Below are positions 1 through 7,679 of a DNA stretch of 32,744 bases, piece by piece. Location of the stretch: assembly GCA_019750575.1 (NCBI GenBank), contig JAIEOJ010000024.1, positions 1-32,744 of the forward strand. The letters are read 5' to 3'. Source of the stretch: Rhodocyclaceae bacterium. GTDB lineage: Bacteria > Pseudomonadota > Gammaproteobacteria > Burkholderiales > Rhodocyclaceae. Positions within the stretch are counted from its first letter, which is position 1. Each line of letters opens with the position of its first letter. Made by a program: the position numbers and the translations under genes. Below the pieces are notes generated by a model that worked only from the letters and a program-made list of their open reading frames with translations, made no database searches and had not been told where the DNA came from.

Positions 1-621
1 GTCGAGTACCTGGAAATGCAGGGGCATCAGGTCGATGTTGCCTACGATGGCACGGCGGCGATGACGCGCCTGTCGGCACAGACCTACGATGTGCTGGTGC
101 TCGATCTGGGTTTGCCGCGCGCCGACGGCCAGCATGTACTGCATCATCTGCGTCATGTACTGGGCCTGGCAACACCGGTGCTGGTGCTGACCGCGCGTGA
201 TGCACTGGCAAGCAAGCTGGAAACCCTGGCCGCCGGTGCCGATGATTACCTGAGCAAACCCTTCTCGCTGGCCGAGGTGGCCATGCGCGTGGCGGTGCTG
301 CACCGCCGTGCCAGCGGCGCCGTGGTGGCCGATGTGGTGCGCGCCGGCGCGCTGCGCATGGACCGGCGCACGCGCGCCGTCAGCGTGGGTGAAACCCCGG
401 TGCACCTGATGCCGCGCAGCATGCAGATCCTCGAAGCGCTGCTGCGCGATCCCGGCCGCGTGGTGTCGCGCCAGGCGCTGGAAGACCTGCTCTGGCCCGA
501 CGACGCGCCGGGCGCGGATGCACTGCGCAGCCAGATTCACCTGCTGCGCAAGGCCCTGACGCAGGCCGGCTACGATGGCCTGGAAACCGTGCATGGCGTG
601 GGTTACCGCCTGATCTGCTGA
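1..621 (+). CDS. OmpR-family response regulator (5' partial)
   Basis: DNA-binding response regulator of a two-component system. The reading frame is open from base 1, and its first visible residues (VEYLEMQGHQVDVAYDG) match the end of helix 1 and strand 2 of a receiver domain. Roughly 15-20 N-terminal residues therefore lie outside the window, and the first visible ATG at 16 is not the true start. The phospho-acceptor Asp is codon 103-105 (VLDLGLPRADG) and the conserved receiver Lys is codon 256-258 (YLSKPFSLAE). The C-terminal third is a winged helix (MPRSMQILEALL, then SQIHLLRKAL and GVGYRLI), as in OmpR/PhoB proteins. Its stop overlaps the kinase start (ATGA at 618-621 region), so the pair is translationally coupled. 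The downstream eptA unit and its 11 bp-period boxes suggest a PmrA/BasR-like or ColR-like role. That assignment is inference; the family is certain. Confidence 0.95.
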   Translation, partial: VEYLEMQGHQVDVAYDGTAAMTRLSAQTYDVLVLDLGLPRADGQHVLHHLRHVLGLATPVLVLTARDALASKLETLAAGADDYLSKPFSLAEVAMRVAVLHRRASGAVVADVVRAGALRMDRRTRAVSVGETPVHLMPRSMQILEALLRDPGRVVSRQALEDLLWPDDAPGADALRSQIHLLRKALTQAGYDGLETVHGVGYRLIC

Positions 622-1919
622 TGCGACTGATCCCGTCCCGCCTCAATCTCAAGCAGCGCGTGATCCTCGCGCTGACCGCGCTGGTCGCCCTGTTTGTAAT
701 CATGCAGGGCAGCCTGGCCTATCTGTCCATGGTCGAACAGGAGGATGAGCTGGTCGATGAACTGGTGCTGGCGGAAGCGCGTCGCCTCGCCACTCGCGTC
801 GGCCATGACGAGTTCACGGGCGTGCAGGCGACCGCGCTGCTCACGCTGAGTCCGCACTTTTCCGGCTGGCTGGCGGGCAATGACGGCAAGGTGTCGCCGG
901 GCCCATTGCCCGTCGCGCTGCGTGGCCTGCCGGTCGGACCGCACCTGATCAAGGACAGCGATGCCGAGTTGCACGCCTATGTGATGCCCACCGCCGACGG
1001 CCTGCTGTACGTGCAGTACAACGCCGAACAGCACGAGGAGAAGGTGCGTCAGTTCGGCTTCTACCTGATCGGCCTGGGCGCGCTCTGCATTGTGCTGGCG
1101 GCACTGATGGCGCGGCAGATCGCCAGCATCGTGGTGGCACCGCTGGAGCGGCTGGCGCGCCTGCTTGGCGAGTGGGCGCCGGGCACCATGCCGGCCGACG
1201 AGCGCGACGAGGAAGCGCGCCTGCTGACCGCCTTCCGCCGCGTGCAGGAGCGTTTCGAGGAGGGCATTGCGCATGAGCGCGAATTCGTCGCCAATGCGCG
1301 CCACGAGATACGCACCCCGCTGACCGCCCTGCGCACCGATCTGGAGATGCTGGCCCTGAATGCCGGCGCAGAGCTGCAGCAGCGCCTGCAGCGCGCGATC
1401 ACCAGCGTGGACGAGATTGCCGGCGCGCTGGATCTGGCCCACACCCTGGCGCAGCAGCGTGCGCAGAATGCCGAGCCGGTTGATCTCGGCCTTTGCATTG
1501 ATGCCGCATGGGCCAGCCTGGCCGGGGTTGCCGGCACGGAAGGGCTGGGCTTCAGCAACCGGGTCGCTCCCGGCGTGAGTGTCGTGGCCGACCGCCACGC
1601 CCTGCTGACCATTCTGCGCAACCTGATCCGCAATGCCGCCGAGCATGCGGCGGCCACGAATTGCACGGTGACGCATACGGCACGCGGCATCGAGGTTGCG
1701 GATGACGGCGTGGGCATCGCGGCCGCAGACCTGCCGCTGGTGTTCGACCGCTATCACCGTGGTCGCCGCGTCGATGCGCCGGATCAGGCGCTGCATGGCG
1801 AACGTGGTCTGGGGCTGGCCATCGCGCGCCAGATCGCCGACCTGAATGGCTGGCAGCTGACGGTCGAGTCATCCGCCGGCCGCGGTACCTGCTTCATCCT
1901 CGGCCTCAATTCGGCCTAG
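621..1919 (+). CDS. Sensor histidine kinase, PmrB-like
   Basis: Membrane sensor kinase of 432 residues, partner of the preceding regulator, whose stop codon it overlaps by one base. The N-terminus has a membrane segment (about residues 12-32), a periplasmic stretch of roughly 110 residues, and a second membrane segment around 147-167. A short HAMP-like linker follows. The phospho-accepting His is His228 in ANARHEIRTPLTALR. ATP-binding boxes follow: N box (LRNLIRNAAEHA), G1 (VADDGVGI), F box (VFDRYHRG) and G2 (GERGLGLAIARQIA). All catalytic boxes are intact. The sensor part is short and gives no ligand clue by eye. The neighbouring lipid A genes suggest it responds to envelope stress such as cationic peptides, low Mg2+ or metals. 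That is inference from context and from the PmrB/ColS families. Confidence 0.93.
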   Translation: MRLIPSRLNLKQRVILALTALVALFVIMQGSLAYLSMVEQEDELVDELVLAEARRLATRVGHDEFTGVQATALLTLSPHFSGWLAGNDGKVSPGPLPVALRGLPVGPHLIKDSDAELHAYVMPTADGLLYVQYNAEQHEEKVRQFGFYLIGLGALCIVLAALMARQIASIVVAPLERLARLLGEWAPGTMPADERDEEARLLTAFRRVQERFEEGIAHEREFVANARHEIRTPLTALRTDLEMLALNAGAELQQRLQRAITSVDEIAGALDLAHTLAQQRAQNAEPVDLGLCIDAAWASLAGVAGTEGLGFSNRVAPGVSVVADRHALLTILRNLIRNAAEHAAATNCTVTHTARGIEVADDGVGIAAADLPLVFDRYHRGRRVDAPDQALHGERGLGLAIARQIADLNGWQLTVESSAGRGTCFILGLNSA

Positions 1920-1941
1920 GTCGAATTGTGCTTGTGTCATC

Positions 1942-2170
1942 CGTGCTTCGACAGGCTCAGCACGAACGGTAGGGGCACTGGCCGTTCGCTGGGCGTGAGG
2001 ATGTGCAAGGCGTTGGTGGGCGTGCTTCGACAGGCTCAGCATGAACGGTAAGGGGCGCTGGGCGTTGGCTCTGGGTGCGAGGGTGAGCAGGGTGTTTGCG
2101 AGCGTGCTGCGACAGGCTCAGCACGAACAGTAGGGGCACTGGCCGTTCGCCCTGAGCTTGTCGAAGGGCA
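1942..2170. repeat. Degenerate ~80 bp tandem repeats with TTCGACAGGCTCAG core
   Basis: The spacer between the kinase and the PAP2 gene holds three direct copies of a unit starting CGTGCTTCGACAGGCTCAGC at about 1942, 2021 and 2103, so the spacing is 79 and 82 bp. Between the cores the sequence also aligns loosely (CTGGGCGTGAGG against CTGGGTGCGAGGG), so the whole ~80 bp unit appears duplicated and diverged. Copy three ends in an inverted core (CTGAGCTTGTCGAA, 2152-2165) and could form an imperfect hairpin with 2108-2130. The same core recurs at 5515, 8757 (inverted) and 8829. I see no convincing gene here; one reverse-strand ORF consists of repeat sequence. Confidence 0.85.
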
Positions 2171-2188
2171 AGTGCCGCCTTTGATCCG

Positions 2189-2245
2189 CTTTCACGAAAC
2201 TTCAACGCCGCTTCGACGCGGCTTCAACAGACGGCTCCCTAGACT
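2189..2245 (+). promoter_or_regulatory. Four tandem response-regulator boxes plus -10 element
   Basis: Four related hexamers sit at exact 11 bp intervals: CTTTCA (2189-2194), CTTCAA (2200-2205), CTTCGA (2211-2216) and CTTCAA (2222-2227), each followed by a 5 bp spacer. A plausible -10 hexamer, TAGACT, lies at 2240-2245, 12 bp after the last box, so that box overlaps the -35 position. Direct repeats with 11 bp period are the usual target of OmpR-family dimers; PmrA boxes are CTTAAN-type hexamers spaced by 5 bp. The predicted transcript starts about 20 bases before the PAP2 start. The binding protein is inferred to be the adjacent response regulator. Confidence 0.72.
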
Positions 2246-2271
2246 GCATGGCTTCTCCCTGAGGCCGTGCC

Positions 2272-2997
2272 ATGCCGCTATCTACTCCCTTCTACCGCAT
2301 CCACCTGCTGCTGGTGCCGGGCGCGCTTGCGCTGGCGGGCTGGCTGGCGCAGCACAGCGGCCTTGACCAGGCTCTGACCGCGCTCTTCTACGATGCCGCG
2401 CAGGCGCGCTTCCCCGCGCATGAATCGCCGCTGCTCGAGCTGTTCGGTCATCGTCTGGCCAAGGATGCGGTGACCTTCGTCTGGCTCGGCCTGCTTGCAG
2501 CCGTGCTCAGCACCTACGCCTGGCCGCAGTGGCGGCCGGCCCTGACTGCGCGTCGTAGCTCGCTGTGGGCGGCGGTCAGCGGCATGGCGCTGGGACCGAT
2601 GATCGTGGTCGGCCTCAAGGGCCTGAATTCGCACCACTGTCCCTGGAGCCTGGCCGACTATGGCGGCGCTGCCGAATTCAGCAACAACTGGTTTGTCGCT
2701 GCCAGCGAAGCCGGCCACTGCTTCCCCGGCGGCCATGCCGCCAGCGGCTTCTGCCTGGTGGCCCTGTATTTCATGGCGCATGCGCTGGACAAGCCGGACC
2801 TTGCACGCCGGATGCTGTGGCTCACCCTGCTGACCGGGCTTGTCTTCAGCACCATCCGCATGGCCCAGGGCGCGCACTTCCTCAGTCACAACCTGTGGGC
2901 TGCCGCAATCTGCTGGTTCATCGCTGCGCTGACCGCCTGGATTGCAGGCAGCCAGCGCCGTCAGCCGTTCAACCTCCCGCGTCTGGTGAAGCCATGA
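2272..2997 (+). CDS. PAP2-family membrane phosphatase
   Basis: Integral membrane phosphatase of 241 residues with about six hydrophobic segments. The three PAP2 signature blocks are present in variant form: a Lys-containing block (LKGLNSHHCPWSL), a central block (HCFPGGHAASGF) in place of PSGH, and a third with Arg and His at the usual spacing (RMAQGAHFLSHNLW). GAGG-like Shine-Dalgarno GAGG lies at 2261-2264, seven bases before ATG. The stop overlaps the eptA start by four bases (ATGA). PAP2 enzymes of this type dephosphorylate lipid phosphates such as lipid A (LpxE-like), undecaprenyl pyrophosphate or phosphatidic acid. Coupling to a lipid A modifying enzyme makes lipid A or a by-product of its modification the best guess, but the substrate cannot be read from sequence. 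Confidence 0.88.
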   Translation: MPLSTPFYRIHLLLVPGALALAGWLAQHSGLDQALTALFYDAAQARFPAHESPLLELFGHRLAKDAVTFVWLGLLAAVLSTYAWPQWRPALTARRSSLWAAVSGMALGPMIVVGLKGLNSHHCPWSLADYGGAAEFSNNWFVAASEAGHCFPGGHAASGFCLVALYFMAHALDKPDLARRMLWLTLLTGLVFSTIRMAQGAHFLSHNLWAAAICWFIAALTAWIAGSQRRQPFNLPRLVKP

Positions 2998-4712
2998 ACA
3001 ATCCGAGCACACAAACACTTGCCGCGCCGCTGCGTCTTCTGGTGCAGGACTGGCGTGCGCGTTTCGAACGCTTCACGCTGCACAGTGAAACCCTGCTCCT
3101 CGCCTGTGTCGTCTTCCTGCTGCTGGCGGCCAACGGGCCGTTCTGGTCGGCCCTGCTGGGTGACCGCTCCCTTGCCGAACTGCCGACCTGGCGTCTGGCC
3201 GTGGGCAGCTTCGTGGCGCTCACCGCACTGCACTACCTTGTGCTCGGCCTGTTCGCCACGCGCCGCCTGATCCGGCCGCTGCTCAGCGTGCTGGTGTTTG
3301 TCAGCGTGCTGGTCGGCTACTACATGAATCATTACGGCGTTGTCATCGATCCGCCCATGGTGCGCAATGTCCTGCAGACGGACTGGCGCGAGGCCAGCGA
3401 GCTGCTTACCCCTGATCTGTTTCTGCATGTCCTGCTGGCATTGCTGCCGGTGGCGGCCATCTGGCGGGTGCGCCTGCGTGTGCGTTCGCCGCGTGTCGCG
3501 CTGGCACGCCGCGCCGCCAGCCTCGGCGCGGCCCTGCTGATCGGCGTTGTTGCGCTGCTGGCCTGCTTCCAGGATTTCGGCTCGGCCATGCGTGAACACA
3601 AGGCTATGCGCTACCAGCTCACGCCGGGCAATGTGCTGTGGTCGGGTGGCCGCATTCTGGCCGGCCATGCCCGCAATGCGAACGTGCCGCGCGATCCGCC
3701 CGAAGCCGCGCATCGCGTGTTGCTGACCGCAGCGCGCAAGCCCACGCTGCTGGTGATGGTGGTCGGTGAAACCGCGCGCGCGGCCAATTTCGGCCTCAAC
3801 GGCTATGCGCGCATGAATACGCCCGAGCTGGCTGCGCTCGATGTGATCAATTTCCCGAACGTGACTTCCTGCGGTACCTCGACCGAAGTCTCGGTGCCCT
3901 GCATGTTCTCGCCCTTCGGCCGTGCCGACTACGATGAGGACCGCATCCGCAACCACGAGTCGCTGCTGCATCTGGTTGACCGCGCCGGTCTCCGGGTGAG
4001 CTGGCTGGACAACCAGAGCGGTTGCAAGGGCGTGTGCAGCGGGCTGGATGTGGTGGATCTGGGCGGTGTGCAGGTGGCCGGCCTGTGCGAGGGCGGTCAC
4101 TGCATGGACGAGATTCTCGTGCATGCGCTGCGCGACAAGGTGGCCGCAGGGCAGGGCGACCGCATGATCGTCATGCACCAGCTCGGCAATCACGGGCCGG
4201 CGTATTTCCGCCGCTATCCCCAGGCTTTTGAAAAGTATGCGCCGGCCTGCGCCAACAACGACCTCGGCAGCTGTTCGCAGCAGGAGATCGTGAATGCCTA
4301 TGACAACGCCATCGCCTACACCGATCATGTGCTGGGGCAGACCATTGCCTATCTGAAGACCCTGCAGGATCGCTACGACGTGGCCATGATCTATGTGTCG
4401 GACCACGGCGAGTCGCTTGGCGAGCACGGGCTCTACCTGCACGGCGTGCCGTATGCGATTGCGCCGAAGGAACAGACTTCGGTGCCCATGGTGTGGTGGC
4501 TGCCGCAGGAGACCGCCCGCAACCTGAATGTGGATCTGGCCTGCCTGCGCACGCAGTCGCAGCAGGCGGCCAGCCACGACAACCTGTTCTCCTCGGTGCT
4601 GGGCCTGCTCAGCATCGACACGCCGCGCTACAGGAAGGAACGCGACCTGTTTGCCGCATGCCGCCCAGATGCCCGGCACCTGGTACGGGGGGCTGCGCCG
4701 GCGCCGGTTTGA
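2994..4712 (+). CDS. eptA: Lipid A phosphoethanolamine transferase, EptA family
   Basis: Transfers phosphoethanolamine from phosphatidylethanolamine to lipid A phosphate on the periplasmic side of the inner membrane, which reduces surface charge and gives polymyxin tolerance. The protein is 572 residues. About five membrane helices fill the first ~190 residues, then a periplasmic alkaline-phosphatase-like domain. The catalytic Thr is Thr260 in VVGETARAANFG. Other family blocks are CGTSTEVSVPCMFSPFGR, DNQSGCKGVCSG and the metal-binding DHGESLGEHG. Several Cys pairs expected to form disulphides are kept. I chose ATG 2994, which overlaps the PAP2 stop; the open frame extends upstream but only as a shadow of the PAP2 gene. 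The four-box promoter at 2189-2245 should control both genes. Confidence 0.95.
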   Translation: MNNPSTQTLAAPLRLLVQDWRARFERFTLHSETLLLACVVFLLLAANGPFWSALLGDRSLAELPTWRLAVGSFVALTALHYLVLGLFATRRLIRPLLSVLVFVSVLVGYYMNHYGVVIDPPMVRNVLQTDWREASELLTPDLFLHVLLALLPVAAIWRVRLRVRSPRVALARRAASLGAALLIGVVALLACFQDFGSAMREHKAMRYQLTPGNVLWSGGRILAGHARNANVPRDPPEAAHRVLLTAARKPTLLVMVVGETARAANFGLNGYARMNTPELAALDVINFPNVTSCGTSTEVSVPCMFSPFGRADYDEDRIRNHESLLHLVDRAGLRVSWLDNQSGCKGVCSGLDVVDLGGVQVAGLCEGGHCMDEILVHALRDKVAAGQGDRMIVMHQLGNHGPAYFRRYPQAFEKYAPACANNDLGSCSQQEIVNAYDNAIAYTDHVLGQTIAYLKTLQDRYDVAMIYVSDHGESLGEHGLYLHGVPYAIAPKEQTSVPMVWWLPQETARNLNVDLACLRTQSQQAASHDNLFSSVLGLLSIDTPRYRKERDLFAACRPDARHLVRGAAPAPV

Positions 4713-4735
4713 GTCCCTTGCGGCCATGCTCCCGT

Positions 4736-4741
4736 TATACT
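4736..4741 (+). promoter_or_regulatory. Candidate -10 box of a leaderless promoter
   Basis: TATACT at 4736-4741, just after the eptA stop, is close to the sigma70 consensus. The expected transcription start, six or seven bases downstream, falls at 4747-4749, on the ATG of the pteridine reductase. No good -35 is visible at 16-18 bp spacing. If this promoter works, the mRNA would be leaderless or nearly so, which fits the absence of a Shine-Dalgarno sequence. Confidence 0.45.
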
Positions 4742-4748
4742 GGGGGCC

Positions 4749-5501
4749 ATGCCCAATGCCCCTGTCATTCCTCCCGTGATCCTGGTGACCGGCGCCGCGC
4801 GTCGCGTTGGTGCCGAGATCGCGCGCACCCTGCACAAGGCCGGCGCGCGCCTGATGCTGCACTACCGCCACTCGGCGGCCGAAGTGGCGGCATTGGCCGA
4901 GGCGCTGAACGCGACACGCCCCGATTCGGCGGCGATTGCCCAGGCCGAGCTCAATGATGTGGCGGCGCTGGACAGGCTGGTTGCGCACACCATCGAGGTG
5001 TATCAGCGCCTGGATGGCCTGGTGAACAACGCCTCTTCCTTTTTTCCCACCCCCGTCGGCCGCATCGACGAGGCCGACTGGGACAATCTGGTCGGCAGCA
5101 ACTTCAAGGGCCCGCTGTTCCTGTCGCAGGCGGCCGCACCCCACCTGCACCTGAGCCGCGGCAGCATCGTCAATATCACCGACATCCATGCCGAGCGGCC
5201 CCTGAAAAACTACCCGCTTTACTGTGCCGCCAAGGCTGGCTTGTTAGGGCTTACTCGCGCCCTGGCGCTTGAGCTTGGGCCTGAGGTCAGGGTGAACGCG
5301 GTGGCTCCCGGCCCGGTAGCCTGGCCCGAGGGCGAGAGTTTCTCGCTGGCCGAGAAGGACGCGGTGATCGCCCATACCCTGCTCAAGCGGAGCGGAAGCC
5401 CTGCGGACATCGCCGGCGCGGTAAAATTCCTGCTTCTGGACGCCCCCTACGTGACCGGCCAGGTCCTGAACGTGGATGGGGGGCGTACCGCACATCTGTA
5501 G
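4749..5501 (+). CDS. Pteridine reductase (short-chain dehydrogenase, FolM/PTR1-like)
   Basis: NAD(P)H-dependent reductase of dihydro-pteridines or dihydrofolate, 250 residues, cytosolic. The nucleotide-binding turn is TGAARRVG (about residues 14-21); the Arg-rich form is typical of pteridine reductases. NNASSF, the catalytic pair in YCAAK (Tyr-xxx-Lys), and the block APGPVAWPEGE after strand 6 also match that subfamily rather than general fatty-acid or sugar dehydrogenases. The C-terminus YVTGQVLNVDGGR is standard. The start is ATG 4749. An in-frame GTG at 4776 would put the first residue directly before strand 1 and cannot be excluded. It lies just upstream of ttcA, a pairing familiar from betaproteobacteria. 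Confidence 0.88.
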   Translation: MPNAPVIPPVILVTGAARRVGAEIARTLHKAGARLMLHYRHSAAEVAALAEALNATRPDSAAIAQAELNDVAALDRLVAHTIEVYQRLDGLVNNASSFFPTPVGRIDEADWDNLVGSNFKGPLFLSQAAAPHLHLSRGSIVNITDIHAERPLKNYPLYCAAKAGLLGLTRALALELGPEVRVNAVAPGPVAWPEGESFSLAEKDAVIAHTLLKRSGSPADIAGAVKFLLLDAPYVTGQVLNVDGGRTAHL

Positions 5502-5509
5502 TCGGGCGC

Positions 5510-5537
5510 CGCCCTTCGACAGGCTCAGGGCGAACGG
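5510..5537. repeat. Dispersed TTCGACAGGCTCAG repeat copy
   Basis: A single copy of the dispersed core (TTCGACAGGCTCAG, 5515-5528) followed by GGCGAACGG, 10 bases after the pteridine reductase stop. CGCCCT and AGGGCG flank the core and can pair into a short hairpin. It belongs to the same family as 1942-2170 and 8755-8844. The remaining spacer to ttcA (5538-5615) shows no clear promoter. Confidence 0.75.
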
Positions 5538-5615
5538 ATCGGCGACGACCGTGCGTGGTGAGCGTGACTGCAGGACATCCCCGCCGGGATCGAACCATGA
5601 ACGGAACAGCTTCGC

Positions 5616-6554
5616 ATGAGTACCGCCGCACCCCTGACCGCAACGGTCAGCGCTGACACCACTGCCGCGCAGGACGCCGACAGCGGCCTCTCTGCGCGCC
5701 AGCGTCTCGAGACCAACAAGCTGGCCAAGCGCCTGCGCCGCGATGTCGGCCAGGCCATCGGCGACTTCAACATGATCAGCGAAGGCGACAAGGTCATGGT
5801 CTGCCTGTCGGGCGGCAAGGATTCCTACGCCATGCTCGACATCCTGCTGCACATGCGCGAGCACGCGCCGATCAACTTCGACATCGTTGCCGTCAATCTC
5901 GACCAGAAGCAGCCGGGCTTCCCGGCGGATGTGCTGCCCAACTACCTGAAGGGCATCGGTGTTCCGTATCACATCGAAACGCAGGACACCTATTCCATCG
6001 TCAAGCGCGTGGTGCCGGAAGGCAAGACCACCTGCGGCCTGTGCTCGCGCTTGCGCCGCGGCATTCTCTACCGCGTTGCCGACGAGCTGGGCGCAACCAG
6101 GATCGCGCTCGGCCACCATCGCGACGACATCCTGCAGACCCTGTTCCTCAACATGTTCTTCGGCTCCAAGATCAAGGCCATGCCGCCCAAGCTGGTCTCG
6201 GATGACGGCCGGCACGTGGTGATCCGCCCGCTCGCCTATTGCCGCGAGGACGACCTAGAGGCCTGGGCCGAACACAAGCAATTCCCCATCATTCCCTGCA
6301 ACCTGTGCGGCAGCCAGGAAAACCTGCAGCGCCAGAACATCAAGGCCATGCTGGTCGATTGGGAGAAGAAGTTCCCCGGCCGCATCAAGAACCTGTTCCG
6401 TTCGCTCGGCAACATCGTGCCTTCGCACCTGATGGATCACGACCTCTACGACTTCAAGAACCTTGAAGCCACCGGCGTGCCCGATCCGGAAGGCGATACC
6501 GCCTTCGACGCGCCGGAATTCCCCAAGGAACCGACTGCGGTCGAATGGCTCTGA
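5616..6554 (+). CDS. ttcA: tRNA 2-thiocytidine(32) synthetase TtcA
   Basis: Thiolates cytidine 32 of certain tRNAs using ATP and an Fe-S cluster. The protein is 312 residues, the normal length. The PP-loop ATP-binding motif SGGKDS is at residues 65-70. The Fe-S cysteines are present: CxxC in [12 protein letters not shown] (Cys140 and Cys143), and Cys228 and Cys231 in [30 protein letters not shown] is another TtcA signature. ATG 5616 gives a slightly longer, low-complexity Thr/Ala-rich N-terminus before the conserved [12 protein letters not shown]. No strong Shine-Dalgarno sequence is visible, so a downstream start is possible but no better ATG exists. Confidence 0.96.
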   Translation: MSTAAPLTATVSADTTAAQDADSGLSARQRLETNKLAKRLRRDVGQAIGDFNMISEGDKVMVCLSGGKDSYAMLDILLHMREHAPINFDIVAVNLDQKQPGFPADVLPNYLKGIGVPYHIETQDTYSIVKRVVPEGKTTCGLCSRLRRGILYRVADELGATRIALGHHRDDILQTLFLNMFFGSKIKAMPPKLVSDDGRHVVIRPLAYCREDDLEAWAEHKQFPIIPCNLCGSQENLQRQNIKAMLVDWEKKFPGRIKNLFRSLGNIVPSHLMDHDLYDFKNLEATGVPDPEGDTAFDAPEFPKEPTAVEWL

Positions 6555-6561
6555 GCAAGAT

Positions 6562-6906
6562 ATGAGCGACAAACCCGATACCCTGCGCACCATCGTCATT
6601 GCCGGCTACGCCCTGCAGGCAGCCGGCTTCATCACCGGCGGCCTGGGCAACCTGGTCGCCGTGGTCCTGGCCTACGTGAAGCGTGACGATGCCCGCGGCA
6701 CGCAGTACGAAGAGCATTTGCGCTGGCAGATCAATACCTTCTGGGGGGCGCTGGCTGGCGCCATCCTGGGCTGGGTGACCGCGATCATCCTGATCGGCTT
6801 TGCCATCTTCTTTGCCACCACCATCTGGCTGATCTACCGCATCATCAAGGGCTGGCTGGCGTTGCATGAAGGCAAGCCCGTTTACCCGATCACTTCCCGT
6901 TCCTGA
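6562..6906 (+). CDS. DUF4870-like small membrane protein
   Basis: Protein of 114 residues with two to three hydrophobic segments: a first one in TIVIAGYALQAAGFITGGLG, a second in VAVVLAY before a charged patch (VKRDDARGTQYEEHLRWQ), and a long C-terminal hydrophobic hairpin (FWGALAGAILGWVTAIILIG). The layout, with a charged loop containing EEHLRWQINTFW, matches the DUF4870 family, whose function is unknown. The start is ATG 6562, eight bases after the ttcA stop; the frame runs further upstream only as a shadow of ttcA. Its stop overlaps the next start (ATGA), so it is co-translated with the following membrane protein. Confidence 0.8.
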   Translation: MSDKPDTLRTIVIAGYALQAAGFITGGLGNLVAVVLAYVKRDDARGTQYEEHLRWQINTFWGALAGAILGWVTAIILIGFAIFFATTIWLIYRIIKGWLALHEGKPVYPITSRS

Positions 6907-7679
6907 TGCAAGCCCACCGACTCCCCATGCGCGCCGGCCGTGGCTGGCTTTTCAGCGCCTTTGCGCTCTATCGCAAGAACCCGCCGCTGATGCTGAGCGC
7001 CTCCATGGCCTACTGGCTGGTCGGCCTGGTGCTGGCGCTGCTCGGGCCGTTGGTGCTGCTGCTGCCCATCATCCAGCCGACGCTGATGGTGGTGCTGGCC
7101 AACGTGTACACGGTGGTGTGGCGCGGCATTCAGCCGCAGCAGTCGGATCTGCTGCACAGCGTTGTTGCGCGCCGCCCGGCTCTGATCCGTCTCGGCCTGC
7201 TCCAGTTCGCCGTGTCCGTGACCTTTGCCCTGGTCTCGATGCTGATCGAATGGCTGATCGATGCGCCGACCAACATGGCGGAACTGACCGTGCAGGACGT
7301 GCTGCTCAACCTGCTGCCCCTGCTCGTGATCATGGTGCCGGTGTTCATGGCCTTCTGCTTTGCGCCGGTGCTGACTGCCTGGCATGACATGCCGCCGGGC
7401 AAGGCCATGTTCTTCAGCTTCGTGGCGACCTGGCGCAACCTCGGCGCCTTCTTCATGCATTTCCTCAACTGTCTGATCGTCGTCATGGCGGCCGGCTTCG
7501 TGCGCGTGGCCTTCTCCAGCGTGCTGCCGGGCATGGGCGATGCCGTGGGCTACCTGTTGCAGCTCGTCATGCTGCTGGTTTTCGTGCCCACCATGATGGC
7601 CTCCATCTACATTGCCTACCGCGAGATTTTCGAGACCACCCCGGCGCCTGAAGCCGTGACCGCAGGAGAGGACGCATGA
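6906..7679 (+). CDS. BPSS1780-family integral membrane protein
   Basis: Polytopic membrane protein of 257 residues with about six hydrophobic segments and no catalytic motif I can recognise. The N-terminus (MRAGRGWLFSAFALYRKNP) and the mid-section (FAPVLTAWHDMPPGKAMFFSF) fit the BPSS1780 family common in betaproteobacteria. Function unknown. The start ATG 6906 overlaps the previous stop by one base; an in-frame second Met at residue 8 is an alternative. The gene overlaps nadD by four bases, so it sits in a tightly coupled run ttcA-DUF4870-BPSS1780-nadD-rsfS. Confidence 0.8.
   Translation: MQAHRLPMRAGRGWLFSAFALYRKNPPLMLSASMAYWLVGLVLALLGPLVLLLPIIQPTLMVVLANVYTVVWRGIQPQQSDLLHSVVARRPALIRLGLLQFAVSVTFALVSMLIEWLIDAPTNMAELTVQDVLLNLLPLLVIMVPVFMAFCFAPVLTAWHDMPPGKAMFFSFVATWRNLGAFFMHFLNCLIVVMAAGFVRVAFSSVLPGMGDAVGYLLQLVMLLVFVPTMMASIYIAYREIFETTPAPEAVTAGEDA

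Noticed and set aside
1942-2170. Possible CRISPR array
   Set aside because: There are only three units, the 'spacers' resemble each other, and no cas genes are near. It is a degenerate tandem repeat.
2207-2221. GCCGC-TTCGAC-GCGGC as a terminator hairpin
   Set aside because: The stem is only 5 bp with no T-tract, and it falls inside the phased hexamer array just upstream of a promoter, which explains the sequence better.
2961-5189. Reverse-strand ORF of 742 codons across eptA and the pteridine reductase
   Set aside because: It has no family motif, is His/Gln/Arg-rich and lies opposite two clear genes. The same holds for the reverse ORFs at 10444-12552 and 20353-22596.
5597-5656. 19-codon ORF overlapping the ttcA start
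   Set aside because: It has no Shine-Dalgarno sequence, no recognisable peptide and a length expected by chance.
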